Assembly: GCA_951813295.1 (NCBI GenBank)
Contig: CATOTI010000002.1
Location: 2,232,001 to 2,296,000 of the forward strand
Direction: 5' to 3'
Length of the DNA: 64,000 nucleotides
Source of the DNA: an uncultured Pseudomonadales bacterium
Lineage (GTDB): Bacteria; Pseudomonadota; Gammaproteobacteria; Pseudomonadales; Azotimanducaceae
Shown one piece after another: positions 63,387 to 64,000 of this stretch; positions within the stretch are counted from its first letter, which is position 1, and every line of letters begins with the position of its first letter. Both the position numbers and the translations under genes were made by a program. The notes beneath the pieces were generated by a model. That model made no database searches, was not told the DNA's origin, and saw nothing but the letters and a program-made list of their open reading frames with translations.

Positions 63387-64000
63387 ATGATGACGATCGA
63401 GATGTTTCTCCGCCAGCTCGCCCTCGTCGTGATGGGATCGCTTGGTGCCGCGGGGCTTGCGGCCGATGACCCGCTCGCCCGCTATCGCGTCGCCGGCAGC
63501 GCGACGCACTATGCGGAGGCGATCGACGCGAGTCGCGCCGAAGTCCTCGAGCTGATGGCGAGCGGCGTCCCGGGGGTGTCGATTGCGGTCGGCGTGGACG
63601 GCCGCATCGTCTGGGCCGAAGGGTTCGGTCACGCGAACGTCGAACATCGGGTCGCGGCCACGCCGGCGACGAAGTTTCGGATTGGCAGCGTCTCGAAGGC
63701 GATGACGACGGTCGCGCTCGGCGTGCTGCTCGAGGAAGACCGGATCGACCTCGATGTGCCGATTCAGGATTACCTGCCCGACTTTCCCGCGTCGCCTGAC
63801 GGCGTCGTCACCGCGCGTCACCTGGCTTCTCACCGCGCCGGTCTCCGCCATTACCTGCCGGACGGGTCGGACATGTTGGTCCGCAACCACTACGACGACG
63901 TGGTCGCGGCACTCGCCGTCTTCGACGACAACGCCTTCGCCGCGTCGCCTGGCGAGCAGTTTCTGTATTCGAGCCACGGCTTCAATCTCTTGAGCGCGGT
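63387..64000 (+). CDS. S12 serine hydrolase, exported (3' end outside window)
   Basis: This frame is open from ATG 63387 to the window end and is missing from the track because it has no stop. It has a signal peptide ('LALVVMGSLGAAGLAADD') and a beta-lactamase-type start. It reads 'GVPGVSIAVGVDGRIVWAEG', SxxK in 'FRIGSVSKAMTTVALG', 'HLASHRAGLRHYLPDG' and the Tyr box 'FLYSSHGFNLLSA'. The third active-site box lies outside the window. A peptidase or esterase acting in the periplasm is likely; the substrate is unknown. It is the third S12-type gene of the window. AGGAAG lies immediately before the ATG. Confidence 0.87.
   Translation, partial: MMTIEMFLRQLALVVMGSLGAAGLAADDPLARYRVAGSATHYAEAIDASRAEVLELMASGVPGVSIAVGVDGRIVWAEGFGHANVEHRVAATPATKFRIGSVSKAMTTVALGVLLEEDRIDLDVPIQDYLPDFPASPDGVVTARHLASHRAGLRHYLPDGSDMLVRNHYDDVVAALAVFDDNAFAASPGEQFLYSSHGFNLLSA

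Overview
The window is a high-GC chromosomal segment with short intergenic gaps, several overlapping start/stop pairs and frequent GTG/TTG starts. The gene set suggests a heterotrophic, probably marine or host-associated gammaproteobacterium: a class III PHA synthase, WS/DGAT acyltransferases, a Baeyer-Villiger monooxygenase, a fused indolepyruvate oxidoreductase, purEK, many exported hydrolases and an RND efflux operon. This assignment is an inference from gene content, not a phylogeny. I saw no rRNA, tRNA, CRISPR array or replication origin.

Region 1 (1-7.7 kb) is a lipid-storage neighbourhood. It holds the end of one WS/DGAT, a monoacylglycerol-lipase-like hydrolase, a second WS/DGAT broken by an in-frame amber stop, gpsA, a short PhaE-like protein, phaC, a tandem universal stress protein and an unusual GYD-PlsC fusion. 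Region 2 (7.7-25 kb) looks catabolic: a BadH-type dehydrogenase, a GFA protein, an AtoE transporter, an acyl-CoA synthetase, a type I BVMO, fused IorAB, overlapping purK-purE, a thioesterase, a hexapeptide acetyltransferase with a doubtful start, a type B carboxylesterase and an MhpA-like monooxygenase.

Region 3 (24-42 kb) is rich in exported proteins: an unrecognised secreted family, an amidohydrolase, an S12 hydrolase interrupted by a second amber codon, a TPR protein, an S9 peptidase, an MFS transporter, a Tat-exported sulfatase, a tannase-family esterase and a large ankyrin protein. A 58-aa zinc-ribbon gene absent from the ORF track and two collapsed gene remnants (class II deacetylase, DUF3604) sit in its gaps.

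Region 4 (42-47.3 kb) is a mobile-element scar. A tricorn-type S41 protease gene is frameshifted and cut at 43.80 kb by a 75-bp sequence. That sequence recurs (73/75 identical) at 45.10 kb directly beyond the 3' end of an IS91-type transposase remnant. Between the two copies lies an intact, strikingly AT-rich gene for an alpha/alpha-toroid (prenyltransferase/terpene-cyclase-like) protein. A second, outward-facing IS91-type remnant lies beyond an aldose 1-epimerase gene. I consider this the most interesting part of the window.

Region 5 (47.3-64 kb) has a paralogue of the unknown secreted family, a D-cysteine desulfhydrase-type PLP enzyme, an M14 carboxypeptidase, a two-part S12 hydrolase, a TetR-led operon (tetR-tolC-hlyD-RND) with overlapping genes and a palindromic AT-rich operator candidate, a collapsed penicillin-acylase pseudogene, a GST-family protein and the start of another S12 hydrolase. 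At least eight decayed genes in 64 kb indicate active gene loss, although single-base events could also be assembly errors.
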